Assembly: GCA_001443525.1 (NCBI GenBank)
Contig: LKPX01000016.1
Location: 1-56,216 of the forward strand
Length of the DNA: 56,216 bases
From: Desulfobacteraceae bacterium RAAP-1
GTDB taxonomy: Bacteria > Desulfobacterota > Desulfobacteria > Desulfobacterales > Desulfatirhabdiaceae
Reading direction: 5' to 3'
Below the pieces are notes generated by a model. That model was given only the letters and a program-made list of their open reading frames with translations. It made no database searches and was not told where the DNA came from. Position numbers and translations under genes: made by a program. Positions 32,921-42,583 of this stretch are shown here, piece after piece. Position 1 is the stretch's first letter. Each line of letters begins with the position of its first letter.

Positions 32921-35900
32921 ATGTGGATTGTTCGACTCGCGTTACGGCGGCCTTATACGTTTGTGGTGGCTGCACTGGTGCTGCTGCTTCTGACGCCGTT
33001 TGTGCTGCTGCGCACACCGACGGACATATTTCCGGAGATCAATATTCCGGTCATCAGCGTGGTCTGGGTGTATAACGGGCTGAACGCCAAAGAAATGGAA
33101 GAGCGCATCGTCTATAATCATGAGCGAATGATCAGCACGCTGGTGAACGATATCGAGCATATTGAGTCCACGGCATACAACGGCGCTGCTGTCATCAAAG
33201 TGTTTCTTCAGCCCGGAGCGTCCGTAACCGAGGGGGTGGCGCAGATCACCGCCAGCGGACAGACGGTGCTGCGTCTGCTGCCGCCGGGAATCACGCCGCC
33301 GTTTATTATTCGGTACAATGCTTCGAGCGTGCCGATTCTCCAATACAGCCTGGCCAGTACGAAATTTTCCGAGCAGGAACTTCAGGATATGGCCATGAAC
33401 CGCGTCAAGGTGGGGCTTTCAACTGTAAGAGGTGCATCCGTGCCGTATCCTGCCGGCGGAAAGACGCGGGTGGTTGCGGTGGATATCAATCTGGCGGCGC
33501 TTGAATCCCAAAATCTGTCTCCGCAGGATGTTGTCAATGCGTTCACTGCCCAGAATTTCATGCTCCCCAGCGGTACGGTGAAAATCAGCGCCACCGAATA
33601 CAATGTGTCGCTCAACAGCAACGCCGACATGCTGACGGCGCTGAACGATCTGCCTGTCAAGACGACGGCGGGCGGCGCCGTAATCCGCATCAGGGATGTG
33701 GCCCAGGTGCATGACGGATACCAGCCGCAGCAAAACGTCGTCCGGTTGAACGGCGTGCGCGGGGTGCTGCTCACGGTGCTGAAAAGCGGAGCGGCCTCGA
33801 CCCTGAGTGTCGTCAGCGGGGTGAAAAAGGCCATGCCGCGGATACTCAGCGGTCTTCCTCCAGAGCTGAAGGCCAGAGAATTTGCGGATCAGTCGCTGTT
33901 TGTCCGCGCGGCTGTGAGCGGGGTAATTAAAGAAGGCGTCATTGCGGCGATGCTGACCGCCGTAATGATTCTGCTGTTTCTGGGGTCGTGGCGCAGCACC
34001 TTTATTATCGCCATTTCGATTCCGCTCTCGGTGCTGACCTCTCTGGCGGTTCTCAGCGCCATCGGTGAAACCATCAATCTCATGACGCTCGGAGGGCTGG
34101 CGCTGGCGGTCGGGATTCTGGTGGATGACGCTACGGTGGAAATTGAAAACATCCACCGTCAGATGGCGCTGGGAAAATCCAACGTCCAGGCGATTTTAGA
34201 CGGCGCGCAGGAAATTGCGCTGCCCGCCTTTGTCTCAACGCTGTGTATCTGCATCGTTTTTGTGCCCATGTTTTTTCTGACGGGCGTGGCGCGTTATCTG
34301 TTTGTGCCGCTGGCTGAAGCGGTTGTCTTTGCGATGTTGGCAAGTTATGTGCTGTCGAGAACGCTTATTCCGACACTGGTTATGTGGTTTTACCGCAACA
34401 TGCGGGGCGGCCATCCGGCCGTCACCAGACAAACGGCGTTGTGGCTGCGTCCGTTTGCCGCGTTGCACACATATTTCGAGTATGGCTTTGACAGCTTCAG
34501 GGACGGATACCGCAGGCTGTTGGGGGTGGTTCTGGCGCACCGCATTTCCTTTGTGATACTCTTTCTGCTGTTTTGCGCGGGTACGTGGATGCTCCTCCCG
34601 AAGCTGGGACAGGATTTTTTTCCGTCTGTGGATGCAGGGCAGTTCCGGCTGCATGTCCGCGCCCCTGGAGGCACTCGTATCGAAGAGACCACCCGGCTTG
34701 TGGATCAGGTGGAAACGGTCATCCGGGATGTGATTCCCGCAAAGGAGATCGCCGGCATCCTGGATAATATCGGCATTCCCAGCGGCGGCATTCCACTCAC
34801 ATATATCGACAATGGTCTGACAGGAACCGGTGATGCGGATATTCTGGTCTCACTGAACCGGGGTCATCCGCTGACGGATCATTATGTCCGCCGGTTACGC
34901 ACCCGCCTGGGACGCAGCTTTGCCGGATCCACTTTTTATTTTCTGCCGGCCGATATCGTCAATCAAACCATCAATTTTGGCTTGCCGGCGCCGTTCGATA
35001 TTCAGATCGTGGGGCGGAACCGCGAAAAGTCCCGCGAGATCGCAGCGCATCTGGCCGATAAAATCCGCCGGATCCCGGGTGCTGTGGATGTCCGTATCCA
35101 GCAGCCTGCCAACCAGCCGGAACTCCACGTTGCCGTAGATCGCACCAAAGCGTCTCAGATCGGCCTGACCGAACGCGATGTGGCGGGTTCTGTGCTGCTG
35201 AATCTTTCCGGCAGCAGCCAGACCCAGCCCAATTACTGGCTTAATTCCCAAAACGGCATTCAGTATCTTGTCAACATCCGGACGCCGGAATATGCGATAG
35301 ATTCGCTTTCCAGACTGAACGCTATTCCGCTGAACGCCGGCAAGGCCGGCGGCAACAGTCCCCAGATTCTGGCCAATGTCGCAACTGTTCAACGCAGCAC
35401 CGGCTCGCCCATATACTCTCATTACAATGTCATGCCGGTCATCGATATATTCGGCGGCGTCAGTGGTCGCGATCTGGGCGGCGTGTTGAAGGACCTCCGC
35501 CCTCTGGTGGCTCAGGCGGAAAAGCAGTTGCCGAAAGGGGCGTTTATTGCGCTCAGGGGTCAGGCAAATACCATGCGTTCCAGCTTTATCGGACTGGGTG
35601 TCGGGCTGGGGCTTGCAGTTGTATTCATTTATCTGCTTCTGGTCATCAACTTTCAGAGCTGGCTTGATCCGTTCATTATCATTACCGCGCTTCCCGGTGC
35701 GCTGGCCGGGGTTATCTGGGGGCTCTACCTGACGCTGACAACGCTGAGCGTTCCGGCGCTGATGGGCGCTATCATGAGTCTGGGCGTGGCCACGGCCAAT
35801 TCGGTGCTGGTGGTGACATTTGCGCGAAAGCATCTGGAGGAAGGGCGCGATCCATTGACAGCAGCATGGGAAGCCGGTGTCGGGCGGCTGCGCCCGGTGC

Positions 35901-36139
35901 TCATGACGGCCATGGCCATGATCATCGGGATGCTTCCCATGGCGCTGGCGCTGGGGGAGGGCGGCGAGCAGAACGCGCCTTTGGGCCGGGCTGTCATCGG
36001 CGGGCTGGTGGTGGCCACTTTTGCGACTCTCTTTTTTGTACCGGCAGTGTTCAGTATTCTGCGCAGGCGGACGCCGCGGCAATATGATAATGCAGATTAC
36101 CAGCGTATCGGGATATCACAGACGGATGAGGTATCATGA
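32921..36139 (+). CDS. RND efflux pump, inner-membrane transporter
   Basis: A 1072-aa proton-driven RND transporter (AcrB/HAE-type superfamily). It has the standard two-fold layout: TM1 near the N-terminus, a large periplasmic loop, TM2-6, a second loop and TM8-12. TM4 carries the proton-relay acidic pair in VGILVDDATVEIENI. Other family motifs are PTDIFPEINIP, SIPLSVLTSLAVL, KLGQDFFPSVDAG and the late TAMAMIIGMLPMAL. AGAAGGA precedes the ATG. The stop overlaps the adaptor gene start by 4 bases (ATGA). Substrate cannot be told. It is the first gene of a three-gene efflux operon. Confidence 0.94.
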   Translation: MWIVRLALRRPYTFVVAALVLLLLTPFVLLRTPTDIFPEINIPVISVVWVYNGLNAKEMEERIVYNHERMISTLVNDIEHIESTAYNGAAVIKVFLQPGASVTEGVAQITASGQTVLRLLPPGITPPFIIRYNASSVPILQYSLASTKFSEQELQDMAMNRVKVGLSTVRGASVPYPAGGKTRVVAVDINLAALESQNLSPQDVVNAFTAQNFMLPSGTVKISATEYNVSLNSNADMLTALNDLPVKTTAGGAVIRIRDVAQVHDGYQPQQNVVRLNGVRGVLLTVLKSGAASTLSVVSGVKKAMPRILSGLPPELKAREFADQSLFVRAAVSGVIKEGVIAAMLTAVMILLFLGSWRSTFIIAISIPLSVLTSLAVLSAIGETINLMTLGGLALAVGILVDDATVEIENIHRQMALGKSNVQAILDGAQEIALPAFVSTLCICIVFVPMFFLTGVARYLFVPLAEAVVFAMLASYVLSRTLIPTLVMWFYRNMRGGHPAVTRQTALWLRPFAALHTYFEYGFDSFRDGYRRLLGVVLAHRISFVILFLLFCAGTWMLLPKLGQDFFPSVDAGQFRLHVRAPGGTRIEETTRLVDQVETVIRDVIPAKEIAGILDNIGIPSGGIPLTYIDNGLTGTGDADILVSLNRGHPLTDHYVRRLRTRLGRSFAGSTFYFLPADIVNQTINFGLPAPFDIQIVGRNREKSREIAAHLADKIRRIPGAVDVRIQQPANQPELHVAVDRTKASQIGLTERDVAGSVLLNLSGSSQTQPNYWLNSQNGIQYLVNIRTPEYAIDSLSRLNAIPLNAGKAGGNSPQILANVATVQRSTGSPIYSHYNVMPVIDIFGGVSGRDLGGVLKDLRPLVAQAEKQLPKGAFIALRGQANTMRSSFIGLGVGLGLAVVFIYLLLVINFQSWLDPFIIITALPGALAGVIWGLYLTLTTLSVPALMGAIMSLGVATANSVLVVTFARKHLEEGRDPLTAAWEAGVGRLRPVLMTAMAMIIGMLPMALALGEGGEQNAPLGRAVIGGLVVATFATLFFVPAVFSILRRRTPRQYDNADYQRIGISQTDEVS

Positions 36140-37347
36140 TGAATTCAAAACAGATTAAGCCTACGGAAGCCATTATAGAACGTACGCAGACCGGAGCGGC
36201 GTTTCAGCGGTCGCCCTTCAGATTTCTAATGGTTTCTGTCATAGCGCTGCTTGTGATCGGCGGTGGAGTCGTGGGAGGACTGATGCCCCGGTGGCGACAG
36301 CAGACTGAATTACGTGCGGAAACCCGGGAGCATTCTGTTCCCACGGTGGTGGTTGTATTTCCCAAACCCGGTCAGATGGCTATTCACACAGCGTTGCCGG
36401 CGGAAATCAAGCCCTGGGTGGAAGCGCCGATCTACGCCCGCGTCAACGGCTACCTCAAGCAGCGGTATGTGGATATCGGAGACAGCGTGAAGGCGGATCA
36501 GTTGCTGGCGGTCATCGATACGCCGGAACAGCTCCAGGAGCTGGAAAGAGCGCGCGGTCAGCTCGATCAGGCGGAAGCGTCGCTGGGAATTTCCAGAATT
36601 ACAGCCGCACGCTGGGCGGAGTTGCTGAAAACCGCCAGCGTCAGCGAACAGGACGCCGCTGAAAAGCAGGCCGATTTCAAATTGAAGGCCGCGCTGGTTG
36701 CTTCGGCCAGAGCGGAAGTTCGCCGGCTGGAGCGGATACAGGCGTTTTCGAAAGTGATGGCGCCGTTTTCAGGTATCATTACAACCCGCAATGTGGATTC
36801 CGGAGACCTCATTGTTGCAGCGGCCGGTAAGGAGCTGTTCCATCTGGCGCAAATTCAGAAGCTCCGGATTTTCGTGCAGACGCCGGAGACGATGGCCCGC
36901 GGCGTCCGCATCGGTCAATCCGCTGAGCTGAGCCTTCCGGATCTGCCGGGTCGCCGGTTCAGGGCAACTGTCATCCGCACCGCAGGCGTTGTGGCCTCAG
37001 ATTCCCGAACGCTGCTGGTGGAACTGGCGGCGGATAATCCGAAGGGCGAAATCTTTGCCGGTGGATATGCGCAGGTGCGTTTCACCGATGCTAAAGCATC
37101 GGCGCTGCTGATGCTTCCGGCCAATACGCTGCTGTTTCGCCCCGAAGGCCCTCAGATCGGTATCGTGCAATCGGACGGAAAAGTCATGCTGCGCCAGGTA
37201 CAAATAGGCCGCGATTTCGGACAGACCGTGGAAATCGTCAGCGGTGTGACTCCCAAAGATCGTGTCATTATCAATCCGTCCGATTCCCTGACATCGGGTA
37301 TGACGGTTGTTGTTGCAGAATCAACCCCGGCAGGAAAGAAACCATGA
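36136..37347 (+). CDS. RND efflux periplasmic adaptor (membrane fusion protein)
   Basis: A 403-aa membrane fusion protein linking the pump to the outer-membrane channel. One N-terminal TM anchor covers about residues 31-50 (FLMVSVIALLVIGGGVVGG). Next come a barrel-sandwich/lipoyl half (APIYARVNGYLKQRYVDIGD), an alpha-hairpin (about 130-200) and the second lipoyl half (MAPFSGIITTRNVDSGDL). A beta-barrel and a membrane-proximal domain complete it (LLMLPANTLLF). It is translationally coupled to both neighbours by ATGA overlaps, giving the order pump-adaptor-outer membrane factor. Confidence 0.93.
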   Translation: MMNSKQIKPTEAIIERTQTGAAFQRSPFRFLMVSVIALLVIGGGVVGGLMPRWRQQTELRAETREHSVPTVVVVFPKPGQMAIHTALPAEIKPWVEAPIYARVNGYLKQRYVDIGDSVKADQLLAVIDTPEQLQELERARGQLDQAEASLGISRITAARWAELLKTASVSEQDAAEKQADFKLKAALVASARAEVRRLERIQAFSKVMAPFSGIITTRNVDSGDLIVAAAGKELFHLAQIQKLRIFVQTPETMARGVRIGQSAELSLPDLPGRRFRATVIRTAGVVASDSRTLLVELAADNPKGEIFAGGYAQVRFTDAKASALLMLPANTLLFRPEGPQIGIVQSDGKVMLRQVQIGRDFGQTVEIVSGVTPKDRVIINPSDSLTSGMTVVVAESTPAGKKP

Positions 37348-38798
37348 CTCCATCCAGATTTTTTCTCACTGAAATGGCGCAGCGTATTTTGCCGGCCCTG
37401 ATATGTGTCATGATATCCGGCTGCGCGGCGGTCGGTCCCGATTATCAGCGCCCTGAAACCGCTGCTGTTCCCAAGGCGTATGTGGGGCCGGGCAGTGACT
37501 GGAAGATTGCGGTTCCTCAGGCAGACATTCCAAAAGGCAAGTGGTGGGAAATATTCAGAGATCCGGTATTGAATCAACTTGAAACCGACGCCGCGGACGG
37601 CAATCAGGATCTAAAGGCCGCATTTGCCCGCTTCACACAGGCCAGGGCAACGGCAGATGTGGCGCGATCCTCACTCTTTCCGCGATTAGGGATTTCAGTG
37701 CAACCGGTGGATCAGCGGGATTCCAAAAACCGTCCGGTCGGCGGTAAACCCGATCAGACCTATGATACGCTTACGGTACCCTTTGATTTCAGCTATGAAT
37801 TCGATCTCTGGGGCCGGGTGCGCCGCGTGGTTGAATCGGCCAACGCTCAGACGCAGGCCAGTGCGGATGATGTCGAATCCGTAAAACTGGCCATTCAGGC
37901 CGAAATTGCCGCTGATTATCTGGCGCTGCGCGCTTTAGATGCAGACAGGGTGCTGCTGCTTTCCAGCATCGAGGCGTACCGGAAGTCGCTTGATCTGATA
38001 CAAAACCGGAGGGCCGGCGGCATGGTTTCCGATCTGGATGTGGCTCAGGCGGAAACAGTTCTTGAAACCACGCGGGCTCAACTGCCGGATAATGCGCTTC
38101 AGCGTGTCAAATACAGGAATGCTCTTGCGGTGTTGACGGGGAAAAATGCTGCTTCGTTTCATCTGAAAGACAGGCCGCTTGATATGACGCCGATTGCCGT
38201 TCCTACCGGGCTGCCATCGGAGCTTCTGGAGCGCAGGCCGGACATCGCGGCTGCAGAACGCCGTATGGCCGCTGCCAACGCCAATATCGGCGTGGCCACG
38301 GCCGCATTTTTCCCAACCGTTAAATTCAGCGGTCAGGCCGGTTTCCAGAGCGGCGGGATGGATATGCTGCTGGACTGGCCCAGCCGGTTCTGGGCGGTAG
38401 GGCCGTCGTTGACGCTGCCCCTGTTTCAGGGAGGTCAGCTCACGGCAGGGCTGCTTCAGGCAAAAGCCGGATATGAGGAAACGGTGGCCCGATATCGTCA
38501 GACCGTGCTGACCGCTTTTTCAGAAGTTGAAAACAACCTTGCCGCGGTTTATCTGCTTGCCGATGAATATGGCCGTGTACAGACGGCGCTGCAATCCGCA
38601 CGCAGACAGCTTCAACTTGCCGAAAACCGCTACAGGTCAGGGCTGGTGACATATCTGGACGTTGCGACAGCTCAGAACGTGGTGCTTGCCGCCGAACGTT
38701 CCGGCGTGCGACTTCAGGGCCAGCAACTGGTGGCCCTGGCCGGTCTGGTTAAATCGCTGGGCGGCGGCTGGCGGTCTGCAAAGAGTTCTTCCATGTAA
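37344..38798 (+). CDS. RND efflux outer-membrane factor, NodT/TolC-type lipoprotein
   Basis: A 484-aa outer-membrane efflux lipoprotein. The signal peptide ends in the lipobox MISGC, followed by AAVGPDYQRPE, which is typical of the NodT family. Two OEP repeats cover about 80-270 and 290-475. Marker segments are WWEIFRDPVLNQLE, DFSYEFDLWGRVRR, LLERRPDIAAAERRMAAAN and the late YRSGLVTYLDVATAQ. It completes the tripartite pump and could also serve the second RND system at 41-46 kb, which has no outer-membrane gene of its own (inference). Confidence 0.93.
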   Translation: MTPSRFFLTEMAQRILPALICVMISGCAAVGPDYQRPETAAVPKAYVGPGSDWKIAVPQADIPKGKWWEIFRDPVLNQLETDAADGNQDLKAAFARFTQARATADVARSSLFPRLGISVQPVDQRDSKNRPVGGKPDQTYDTLTVPFDFSYEFDLWGRVRRVVESANAQTQASADDVESVKLAIQAEIAADYLALRALDADRVLLLSSIEAYRKSLDLIQNRRAGGMVSDLDVAQAETVLETTRAQLPDNALQRVKYRNALAVLTGKNAASFHLKDRPLDMTPIAVPTGLPSELLERRPDIAAAERRMAAANANIGVATAAFFPTVKFSGQAGFQSGGMDMLLDWPSRFWAVGPSLTLPLFQGGQLTAGLLQAKAGYEETVARYRQTVLTAFSEVENNLAAVYLLADEYGRVQTALQSARRQLQLAENRYRSGLVTYLDVATAQNVVLAAERSGVRLQGQQLVALAGLVKSLGGGWRSAKSSSM

Positions 38799-38807
38799 CA
38801 CCAGAAT

Positions 38808-38835
38808 GAGGTTGTACTTTTAAACCGTCAACCTC
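38808..38835. terminator. Possible shared terminator hairpin between convergent genes
   Basis: GAGGTTG (38808-38814) pairs with CAACCTC (38829-38835) in the 46-base gap between the convergent efflux and acyl-CoA ligase genes. The stem is short and no clear T-run follows, so this call is weak. Confidence 0.35.
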
Positions 38836-38844
38836 GATGACATC

Positions 38845-40518
38845 TCAAATGCTCGCAAATTCCGTCACCGAGCGTTCCCGCAGAATGTACTTTTGCACCT
38901 TTCCGCTGGCGGTCATGGGATAGGCGTCCACAAAGGCGATATGCTTTGGAATCTTGTACCGGCTGATTCTGCCTTTACAGAAATCCTGAACATCGCTGGC
39001 CTGAAGGTTGCAGCCTTTTTTGAGGATGATAAAAGCGCCCACTTCTTCTCCGTACTTGCGGCTGGGAACGCCGACCACCTGAACATCCAGGATGCCGTCC
39101 ATCTTGAAGAGAAACTCCTCGATCTCCCGGGGATAAATATTTTCTCCACCCCGAATAATCATGTCTTTGTGGCGGCCGGTAATGGACAGATAACCATTGG
39201 CGTCCAAAACGCCTAAATCGCCGGTATGCAGCCAGCCTTCCGGGTCAATCGCCCGTGCTGTCGCCTCCGGCATATGATAATAGCCTTTCATGACATTGTA
39301 TCCCCGGCAGCAGACCTCTCCCTGGCAGCCGGCCGGCAGTTCGTCGCCGGTTTCCGGATCTGTGATGCGCACTTCAACCCCCGGCAGCGCCTGTCCTACG
39401 GTTTTGACACGAAGTTCGATATCGTCCCCGATCCGTGTCTGAGTAATCACGGGGGATGCTTCGGTCAGTCCGTAACAGATGGTGATATCTTTCATATTCA
39501 GGTTGTCCATAACCTGACGCATCACCTGTATCGGGCACGGAGAACCGGCCATGATGCCGGTGCGCAGCGATGAGAAATTGAACTTGTGAAACAATTTGTG
39601 ATCCAGAATCGTAATGAACATGGTGGGAACGCCGTAAAGTGCGGTGCAGGCTTCCTGTTCCGCAGAAGCCATCACCTGAACCGGATCAAATGTCTCCAGG
39701 ATAACCAGGGTGCTGCTGTGACAAATCGCCGCCATGACGCCCAGCACGCATCCGAAACAATGAAACAACGGCACCGGCAGACATACGCGGTCTTTGGGGC
39801 CAAAATTCTGATTTTCTCCGATGTAATATCCATTGTTTCCGATATTGTAATGGGTCAGCATCACTCCTTTGGGAAATCCCGTGGTTCCGGACGTGTACTG
39901 CATATTCACCACATCGTGCGGATCTATCTGTGACTGCCGGTTTTGGTATGCGCTGTCGTCAATCATGGCGCTGAGGGAGAGAAGCTCCGGGATAGCATAA
40001 AGCCCCCGATGCTTTTCATGCCCCAGAAAAAATACCCGTTTCAGATGCGGGAATGCAGTGCTGTTCAAATGCCCTCGCTCCTGGGATTTCAACTCCGGGA
40101 CGAGATCGTATAAGACCTGAAGAAAATCCGTATCCTGATATTGTTCGATCAGAAACAGGTTCTCGGTTTCGGATTGACGCAGTAAATACGCCAGTTCATC
40201 ACGCTTGTAATTCGTGTTGACCGTCAGCAGGACAGCGCCGATCCGTGCGGTTGCAAATTGCAGTGCGACCCAGTACGGAATATTGGTGGACCAGACAGCT
40301 ACTTTTTCGCCTTTCTGCACGCCAAGCGCCATAAGCCCTTTGGCTAACTGATCCACCATATCTCCGAATTGCCGATAGGTCAGCCTAAAATCCCGGTCCA
40401 CATAAACAACCGCCTCGTTGTCCGGATACGCCTCAATGGCATCGTCCAGAATCTGTCCCAGCGTCCGATGCCGTAAGCCTTTTATATCCTGCATCATTTC
40501 ACTCCCTGACCGGCTCAT
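38845..40518 (-). CDS. Acyl-CoA synthetase (AMP-forming), FadD type
   Basis: A 557-aa member of the acyl-adenylate-forming superfamily that activates a fatty or carboxylic acid with ATP and CoA. The P-loop-like motif is YTSGTTGFPKGVMLTH (about residues 212-227), and the A5 motif is CYGLTEASPV. A7 is YLSITGRHKDMIIRGGENIYPREIE in outline (TGRHKD-IRGG-NIYP), and the A10 lysine is in TASGKVQKY. Chain-length preference cannot be read. Its start overlaps the stop of the XRE-cupin regulator gene by 4 bases, so the two are cotranscribed and the regulator probably governs this enzyme. Confidence 0.93.
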   Translation of the reverse strand: MSRSGSEMMQDIKGLRHRTLGQILDDAIEAYPDNEAVVYVDRDFRLTYRQFGDMVDQLAKGLMALGVQKGEKVAVWSTNIPYWVALQFATARIGAVLLTVNTNYKRDELAYLLRQSETENLFLIEQYQDTDFLQVLYDLVPELKSQERGHLNSTAFPHLKRVFFLGHEKHRGLYAIPELLSLSAMIDDSAYQNRQSQIDPHDVVNMQYTSGTTGFPKGVMLTHYNIGNNGYYIGENQNFGPKDRVCLPVPLFHCFGCVLGVMAAICHSSTLVILETFDPVQVMASAEQEACTALYGVPTMFITILDHKLFHKFNFSSLRTGIMAGSPCPIQVMRQVMDNLNMKDITICYGLTEASPVITQTRIGDDIELRVKTVGQALPGVEVRITDPETGDELPAGCQGEVCCRGYNVMKGYYHMPEATARAIDPEGWLHTGDLGVLDANGYLSITGRHKDMIIRGGENIYPREIEEFLFKMDGILDVQVVGVPSRKYGEEVGAFIILKKGCNLQASDVQDFCKGRISRYKIPKHIAFVDAYPMTASGKVQKYILRERSVTEFASI

Positions 40519-41084
40519 TCCGGAATATACAGCACCGCATACATGGACGCCTTTTCACTGCCTTTGCAGCAGACATCATGCGGTACGATGGAATTATAAT
40601 ATATGCTGTCACCCTCATTCAGTACATACTGCTCCTGCCCGTAAACCACTTCGACCTGGCCGGATATCACCACAATAAATTCCTCGCCTTCATGGGATGA
40701 AAGCGGATGATTCCGGCCGGATTCCGGCAGCAGCTCGATGAAAAAAGGTTCCATGTGCCGATCGGTCTTTCCTCTGCCCAGGGAATGAAATTTCAGGGAT
40801 ACCGATGTGTTCGTGGAACGCAGCATGCCCAAATCCTCATGCCGATCGGCTTTTCGAATCACCAGAGGGTCATGGCTGATCTGATCATCCAGGAAAGTTC
40901 CTAACCGGACGCCCAGCGCCCTGGCGATTTTCAGCAGCGGGCCAAGCGACGGATATATATTTTCGGATCGAATGGATTCAATCATGGTCGGTGTAAGACC
41001 TGTCCGCGCAGCCAGATCGTCAGTGGATACCCCTTTGGTTTCCATGAAGGTGCGAATCCGCTGCGCCACTTTTTCTGTGTTCAT
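40515..41084 (-). CDS. XRE-family regulator with C-terminal cupin domain
   Basis: The 189-aa protein has an N-terminal XRE helix-turn-helix (VSTDDLAARTGLTPTMIESI and ENIYPSLGPLLKIARALGV, residues about 18-60). The C-terminal cupin_2 barrel is FFIELLPESGRNHPLSSHEGEEFIVV in outline (PESGRNHPL, HEGEEFIVV, GDSIYYNSIVPHDV). Such proteins usually sense a small ligand in the cupin. It is coupled by ATGA overlap to the acyl-CoA ligase, so an acyl or CoA-related ligand is plausible but unproven. AAGGAGAATAT lies upstream of the ATG. Confidence 0.92.
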   Translation of the reverse strand: MNTEKVAQRIRTFMETKGVSTDDLAARTGLTPTMIESIRSENIYPSLGPLLKIARALGVRLGTFLDDQISHDPLVIRKADRHEDLGMLRSTNTSVSLKFHSLGRGKTDRHMEPFFIELLPESGRNHPLSSHEGEEFIVVISGQVEVVYGQEQYVLNEGDSIYYNSIVPHDVCCKGSEKASMYAVLYIPE

Positions 41085-41191
41085 ATATTCTCCTTACCTG
41101 TGTCAAATAAACGATATCCTGAAGCAAAGTGCGTCTTATATCTTATATCATTCACAATGAAAAGCCATAATACTCTGGCTGCAATAGGGTC

Positions 41192-41220
41192 TTGACATCA
41201 AACAGGTATTGACTTAAACA
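41192..41220 (+). promoter_or_regulatory. Candidate promoter of the second RND operon
   Basis: TTGACA (41192-41197) is followed after 17 bases by TAAACA (41215-41220), an acceptable -10. It lies 138 bases before the adaptor gene in an otherwise A/T-rich gap between divergent genes. Confidence 0.35.
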
Positions 41221-41396
41221 TCCCGATTACGATAGAGGCATCATTCAGCGCATGTGCCCGGAGCTGTCTCTGGAAGCCGACAGCATTGAAAGCGCCGCTG
41301 GATTTATCGCCGAATTTTCCCTGGGAGGTATTGCCCGTATGCGGGCGGAAAGGTCATCATGCTTGCAACCCAAACCTTTAGCGTGAGCCGGAAGAT
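41213..41396 (+). pseudogene. Possible truncated regulator fragment before the RND adaptor
   Basis: An open frame without a natural start reads HPDYDRGIIQRMCPEL and ends with FIAEFSLGGIARMRAERSS before a short tail and TGA inside the adaptor gene. Codon choice and composition look like real protein. The arrangement (a fragment directly ahead of an adaptor-pump pair) recalls the C-terminal end of a TetR-type repressor. The resemblance is weak and the fragment is too short to assign. Confidence 0.3.
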
Positions 41397-42561
41397 CGTG
41401 GCCGGATGGATATGGCTTTTGCTTTCATCCGCCATTGCGGCGGCCTCCCTCACATCCGTTTGCTGCGCAGAGCCGGCACGTGCGGCGATTCCCGTATGTG
41501 TATCCACGGCGGAATCCGTTCAGGGCGGTTCTGATTTACGTTTTTCAGCCAATATCATCCCACGCACTCAGGTCAATCTGGCCTTCAAGGTCGGCGGGTA
41601 TATTCATGATATCGCGATGGCTCCCGGACCAGACGGCGTATTGCGTGACATTCGCGCCGGTGACAAGGTAACGCGGGGGATGGCGCTGGCCCATATCGAT
41701 CCCAAAGATTATGTGGTTCGAGTCAACCAGGCCAGAGCCTCTCTGGAAGGCGCCAGGGCGTCTCTGGAGATGGCCAGAAAAAATTTCGACCGGTATCAAA
41801 ATCTGGTCAAAAAAGGGTATATCGCCAAAAGCGATTTTGATCGGGCGCAGGAAGGTCTCGATGTCTCCAGCTCACGGGTGGATGTTGCCGGCTCCCAACT
41901 GGAGCAGGCCGGCATTCAACTCAACGACTGCACCCTGAAATCCCCCATCAACGGCGTTGTCGTCAACAGATTCATCGAACGCGGCAGCCTGGTCGGCAGC
42001 GGCGCATTGGGCTTTGTTCTGATGGATATAAATGCTGTAAAAGCAATTTTCGGGGTTCCGGATGCGCTGCTGGCGCACATCCATCCTGGAGATTCGCTGT
42101 CTGTGGCGGTTGATGCCCTGAACCACAGGGAGTTCAAGGGAATTGTCACGGCGGTATCGCCGGCGGCTGAGGTCAAAAGCCGGGTATTCGATGTTGAAGT
42201 CACGATTCAGAACCCGGACGGAATCCTCAAGGACGGCATGATCGCTACCGTGCGCGTGGAAGACGCCCCGTCTTCAGAAACGCACTCTTCCTCCGGACAG
42301 GCGAAAGACACTCTTCCGGCCGGCGCTGTCGTTATCCCTCTTCAGTCCGTTGTACGTCCTCCCGATGCTTCCAGCGGATACATGGTGTTTATAACAGTTG
42401 AAAAAAACGGCCAAACTGTCGCCAGCGCCCGGGACGTGAAGCTGGGCAATGTGGCAGGCAGAAACATCATCGTACTGAATGGCGTTTCTCCGGGCGAACA
42501 TGTTATCACGACCGGTGCCACAATCGTTTATGACGGCGCAGCAGTGAACGTCGTTCCCTGA
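41359..42561 (+). CDS. RND efflux periplasmic adaptor (second system)
   Basis: A 400-aa membrane fusion protein. Residues 1-45 are a long export signal (IVAGWIWLLLSSAIAAASL, cleavage probably after ARA). Then come the first lipoyl half (VNLAFKVGGYIHDIAM), an alpha-hairpin rich in Ala/Arg (about 120-185), the second lipoyl half (CTLKSPINGVVVNRFIERGSLV), a beta-barrel and an end domain (GVSPGEHVITTGATIVYDGAAVNV). It precedes the pump gene by 22 bases. It differs clearly from the adaptor at 36136-37347. No outer-membrane component accompanies it. Confidence 0.92.
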   Translation: MLATQTFSVSRKIVAGWIWLLLSSAIAAASLTSVCCAEPARAAIPVCVSTAESVQGGSDLRFSANIIPRTQVNLAFKVGGYIHDIAMAPGPDGVLRDIRAGDKVTRGMALAHIDPKDYVVRVNQARASLEGARASLEMARKNFDRYQNLVKKGYIAKSDFDRAQEGLDVSSSRVDVAGSQLEQAGIQLNDCTLKSPINGVVVNRFIERGSLVGSGALGFVLMDINAVKAIFGVPDALLAHIHPGDSLSVAVDALNHREFKGIVTAVSPAAEVKSRVFDVEVTIQNPDGILKDGMIATVRVEDAPSSETHSSSGQAKDTLPAGAVVIPLQSVVRPPDASSGYMVFITVEKNGQTVASARDVKLGNVAGRNIIVLNGVSPGEHVITTGATIVYDGAAVNVVP

Positions 42562-42583
42562 CATCGTACAGGAATCTTCCGAC

